From Nitrosomonadales bacterium (lineage in GTDB: Bacteria > Pseudomonadota > Gammaproteobacteria > Burkholderiales > Sulfuricellaceae): a stretch of 16,968 bases of DNA. Positions 14,430 to 16,968 of the stretch are shown here, one piece after another (positions within the stretch are counted from its first letter, which is position 1; each line of letters opens with the position of its first letter). A program made the position numbers and the translations under genes. The notes beneath the pieces were generated by a model that made no database searches, was not told the origin of the DNA, and saw nothing but the letters and a program-made list of their open reading frames with translations. Location of the stretch: assembly GCA_003104895.1 (NCBI GenBank), contig PQAG01000045.1, positions 1 through 16,968 on the forward strand, in the 5' to 3' direction.

Positions 14430-16586
14430 TTAAAGATCAAGGCGAACACCGGCGTAAACCTGTCTGCCTCGCGTCGGCCCCCAGAAATGGGTGACGTCGT
14501 AATTGCCGGCGGAATCCACCCACAGGAAGTCCTCGCGGTCGGTCTGGCGGAAGTCGAACAGGTTGTTGACGCCCAGGACCAGGGAGGCGGTCTTGTTGAC
14601 CTTGTAGCGCCCGCTGATGTCCATCACCCAGTAGGAGGGGCTCTTGTCCAGCTTGGGCGTGCCATCCAGGTTGTAGCGCGGGTTGTTGGCGTAATCGTAG
14701 AAGCGCTTGAGGTCCATCGGTCCGGTCCAGGTGGCGCGGGCGAGGATGTCCCAGCCGCCGGCGTCGTAGTCGAGGCGCAAGTAGACGCGCTCTTCGGGGC
14801 GGGCGAAGGAGAGGTCGCCGGGGCGGAACTGGTAGCTGAATTTCTCAGCGCCCAGCGTGCCTTCCAGGTTGCTGGTAAAGCGCCAGGTGTAGGAAGCGTC
14901 GATGCCCTTGACGATGACCGGTTCGCTGGACTGGGTGAACACAGTGATCGGCGCGCCGCTGACCGGATCGGTGGCGCCGGAATCGAGCAGGGCGTAGTTT
15001 TTGATCTGGTTGTAGTTGACGGAAACCACCAGCGCATCGCGGTCGCCGGCGTGGGAGAAGGCGTAGCTGGCGTTGTCCGAGATTTCCGGGTTGTCGATGT
15101 GGCGCTCGATGCGGGTGGTGGCGAGAATGCCGTGATCCTGCTCGAAGAACGAGGTCGGCGCGCGGAAGCCCCGGCCGATGGCGAAGCGGCTGCTGGTTTC
15201 GGCGCTGTGGTGCCACAGGGCGTTGACTCTTGGGCTGGTGATGCCGCCGAACACGTTGTGCCTGTCGTAGCGCAGCGAGCCGTTGAGCTCCAGGCGGTCT
15301 TCGAACAGGGCGCGGTAGGCCTGGACATAGACGCCCGGGGTCTTGTAGATATAGTTGTCGAGACCGTTTACCGCCGTGCCGTCGGCGAGGCGGCCGTGGG
15401 ATTCGAGGTCTTCATAGCGGTAGTTCAGGCCCGCCGTGAGCAGGGTCGCGCCGAACGGGTTTTGCAGGCTGGCTTCGCTGTAGTGCTGGTTTTGCCTGGC
15501 GAAGTAGTAATCGCCTTCATAGAAGGAGTCCTGGTCGTGATTGGCATAACCGAAGGCGAGCTTGAGCCTGGCGCCGCCGGCGAGCTTGCGCTCGCCCACC
15601 AGGATGGCCTGCTGGCGCCGGGTTTCGATGATTTCCGACATGCCGCCGCGGCCGCCGTCATAAGGGCGCAGAATGCGGCCGTCGGCCAGGGTGATGTCGC
15701 CCGCCTGTGCCACGCCGCCGGGAACGACCCAGCCAGCGGAACTGGGCGAGCCGTTCTTGCCGGCGCTCCAGTCGAAGGGGTTGCCGCTCATGCTGGCCTT
15801 GATGTTGCCGTAGTCCTTGCCCAGCGCGCCGCCGCCGCGGCTCTCGTCCACCAGATCCAGGCGCCCGCGCAGCTTGAAGCCGCCGGCATCGTCGAGGAAC
15901 AGGCCGAAGCCGCCCAGGGTGCGTTCGTAGCCGGTATATTCGCCGACGCCATTGCCGTTGCTGTCGATACTGTCATGATGGTTGACGTTGAGCGCGGCGG
16001 TGAAGGCGCCGCCCGCGAAGGGGCGGGCGAGGAAGCCGTCCAGCCGCCGGTAGCCGTATTGGCCGGCTTGCGCTTCCACGAGCGATTCCGCCTTGGCGGG
16101 GCGCCTGGAGACGATGTTGACGGATCCCGCCAGGGCCTCCGGGGCGATCAGGCTGGTGCCGGCGCCGCGCGAGATGTCGATGCGTTCCACGCCGTTGATG
16201 CCGATCATGTCCAGGCCGTAGGCGCTGGATACCGAGGAGAAGATCGGCACGCCGTCGATCATGACGGTGGTGAAGCGCCCCGGCAGGTTGTTGAGGGTGA
16301 TGTTGCGCACGTTGCAGATCGAGCATTCGGTCTGCACCGAGACGCCGGGATTGTTGTCCACCGCTTCGTTGAGGGTGGCGGCGTTGGTCTTGCGGATGTC
16401 GGCCTCGGAAATCGACTCGGTCTTGATGATTTCATCGCGCAGCTTGGCTTGCAGCTTGCCTTGCGGCGCGCCCTTGACTTCCACGGTGGAGAGCTGGCGT
16501 TCTTCGGCATGGGCCAACGGCGCCAGCGCGTAAGCCATCAGGATGGCGAGATGGATCGGCTTGAAGCGTTTGGTGCGTGGGCTCAT
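14430..16586 (-). CDS. TonB-dependent outer-membrane receptor with Cys-x-x-Cys plug
   Basis: A 718-residue outer-membrane protein. The signal peptide ends near AHA (25-27), a TonB-box-like STVEVKG (33-39) follows, then a plug domain (about 50-165) with the family segments MIDGVPI (109-115), ERIDISRGAGTSLIAPEALAG (134-154) and SVNIVSRRP, and a 22-strand-type barrel ending in VYAGVRLDL. Such receptors import metal complexes or other scarce ligands with energy from TonB-ExbB-ExbD. The plug contains TECSIC (86-91): C88 and C91 are the only cysteines in the whole protein. GGGAG lies 9 nt before the ATG. It starts 28 nt after exbD and its stop is one base from the redoxin start. The ligand is unknown; a metal is inferred from the downstream CDF exporter. 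Confidence 0.93.
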   Translation of the reverse strand: MSPRTKRFKPIHLAILMAYALAPLAHAEERQLSTVEVKGAPQGKLQAKLRDEIIKTESISEADIRKTNAATLNEAVDNNPGVSVQTECSICNVRNITLNNLPGRFTTVMIDGVPIFSSVSSAYGLDMIGINGVERIDISRGAGTSLIAPEALAGSVNIVSRRPAKAESLVEAQAGQYGYRRLDGFLARPFAGGAFTAALNVNHHDSIDSNGNGVGEYTGYERTLGGFGLFLDDAGGFKLRGRLDLVDESRGGGALGKDYGNIKASMSGNPFDWSAGKNGSPSSAGWVVPGGVAQAGDITLADGRILRPYDGGRGGMSEIIETRRQQAILVGERKLAGGARLKLAFGYANHDQDSFYEGDYYFARQNQHYSEASLQNPFGATLLTAGLNYRYEDLESHGRLADGTAVNGLDNYIYKTPGVYVQAYRALFEDRLELNGSLRYDRHNVFGGITSPRVNALWHHSAETSSRFAIGRGFRAPTSFFEQDHGILATTRIERHIDNPEISDNASYAFSHAGDRDALVVSVNYNQIKNYALLDSGATDPVSGAPITVFTQSSEPVIVKGIDASYTWRFTSNLEGTLGAEKFSYQFRPGDLSFARPEERVYLRLDYDAGGWDILARATWTGPMDLKRFYDYANNPRYNLDGTPKLDKSPSYWVMDISGRYKVNKTASLVLGVNNLFDFRQTDREDFLWVDSAGNYDVTHFWGPTRGRQVYAGVRLDL

Positions 16587-16614
16587 TGCTGTTTTCTCCC
16601 TGAGTAAATGCTGT

Positions 16615-16968
<354 letters not shown>

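Noticed and set aside
14400..16607. Very long open frame (735 codons) on the plus strand opposite the TonB receptor
   Set aside because: The minus-strand protein has a signal peptide, TonB box, plug and barrel motifs; the plus frame has no recognisable domain and is a low-complexity Ala/Val/Gly shadow expected in GC-rich DNA.

Overview
This window looks like ordinary chromosomal DNA of a high-GC Gram-negative bacterium. The mix of an HD-degenerate RelA, an E. coli-like OxyR/AhpCF set, an ExbD/TonB-receptor pair and a GacS/BarA-style hybrid kinase points to Pseudomonadota. Betaproteobacteria is my best guess from the general character of the proteins; it is an inference, not a demonstrated placement. 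I see no insertion sequence, prophage, CRISPR array or rRNA. Nine genes are complete and two are cut by the window edges.

Left part (1-2835): the 3' end of comEC (DNA uptake), then a 26-bp perfect inverted repeat nested in a larger imperfect hairpin, then relA on the plus strand. relA converges on a tRNA-Ala(GGC) gene. The two share one bidirectional hairpin terminator, and the tRNA has a strong sigma70-type promoter with a GC-rich discriminator of the kind that RelA's product, ppGpp, shuts down in model bacteria.

Middle (2880-7660, minus strand): a secreted subtilisin-family serine protease with a C-terminal beta-rich domain, and a 976-residue membrane-bound hybrid histidine kinase (4-helix sensor, PAS, HisKA, HATPase, pseudo-receiver, true receiver, HPt).

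Peroxide-defence block (7955-12889): oxyR, ahpC, ahpF and dps run in this order on the minus strand, and a periplasmic dihaem cytochrome c peroxidase diverges from oxyR. The DNA carries two four-tetrad OxyR operators. One sits between the overlapping divergent promoters of oxyR and the peroxidase. The other ends at the oxyR stop codon and abuts the -35 box of ahpC. This supports one OxyR-controlled circuit covering periplasmic H2O2 (peroxidase), cytoplasmic peroxide (AhpC recycled by AhpF) and iron/DNA protection (Dps).

Right end (12964-16968, minus strand): exbD (partial), a TonB-dependent receptor with a lone Cys-x-x-Cys pair in its plug, a TlpA-like periplasmic thioredoxin and a DmeF-like CDF metal exporter lie in a tight, probably co-transcribed array. 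The combination suggests a redox-linked metal uptake/export unit. Its substrate cannot be read from the sequence, and it is the best candidate here for an undescribed system.
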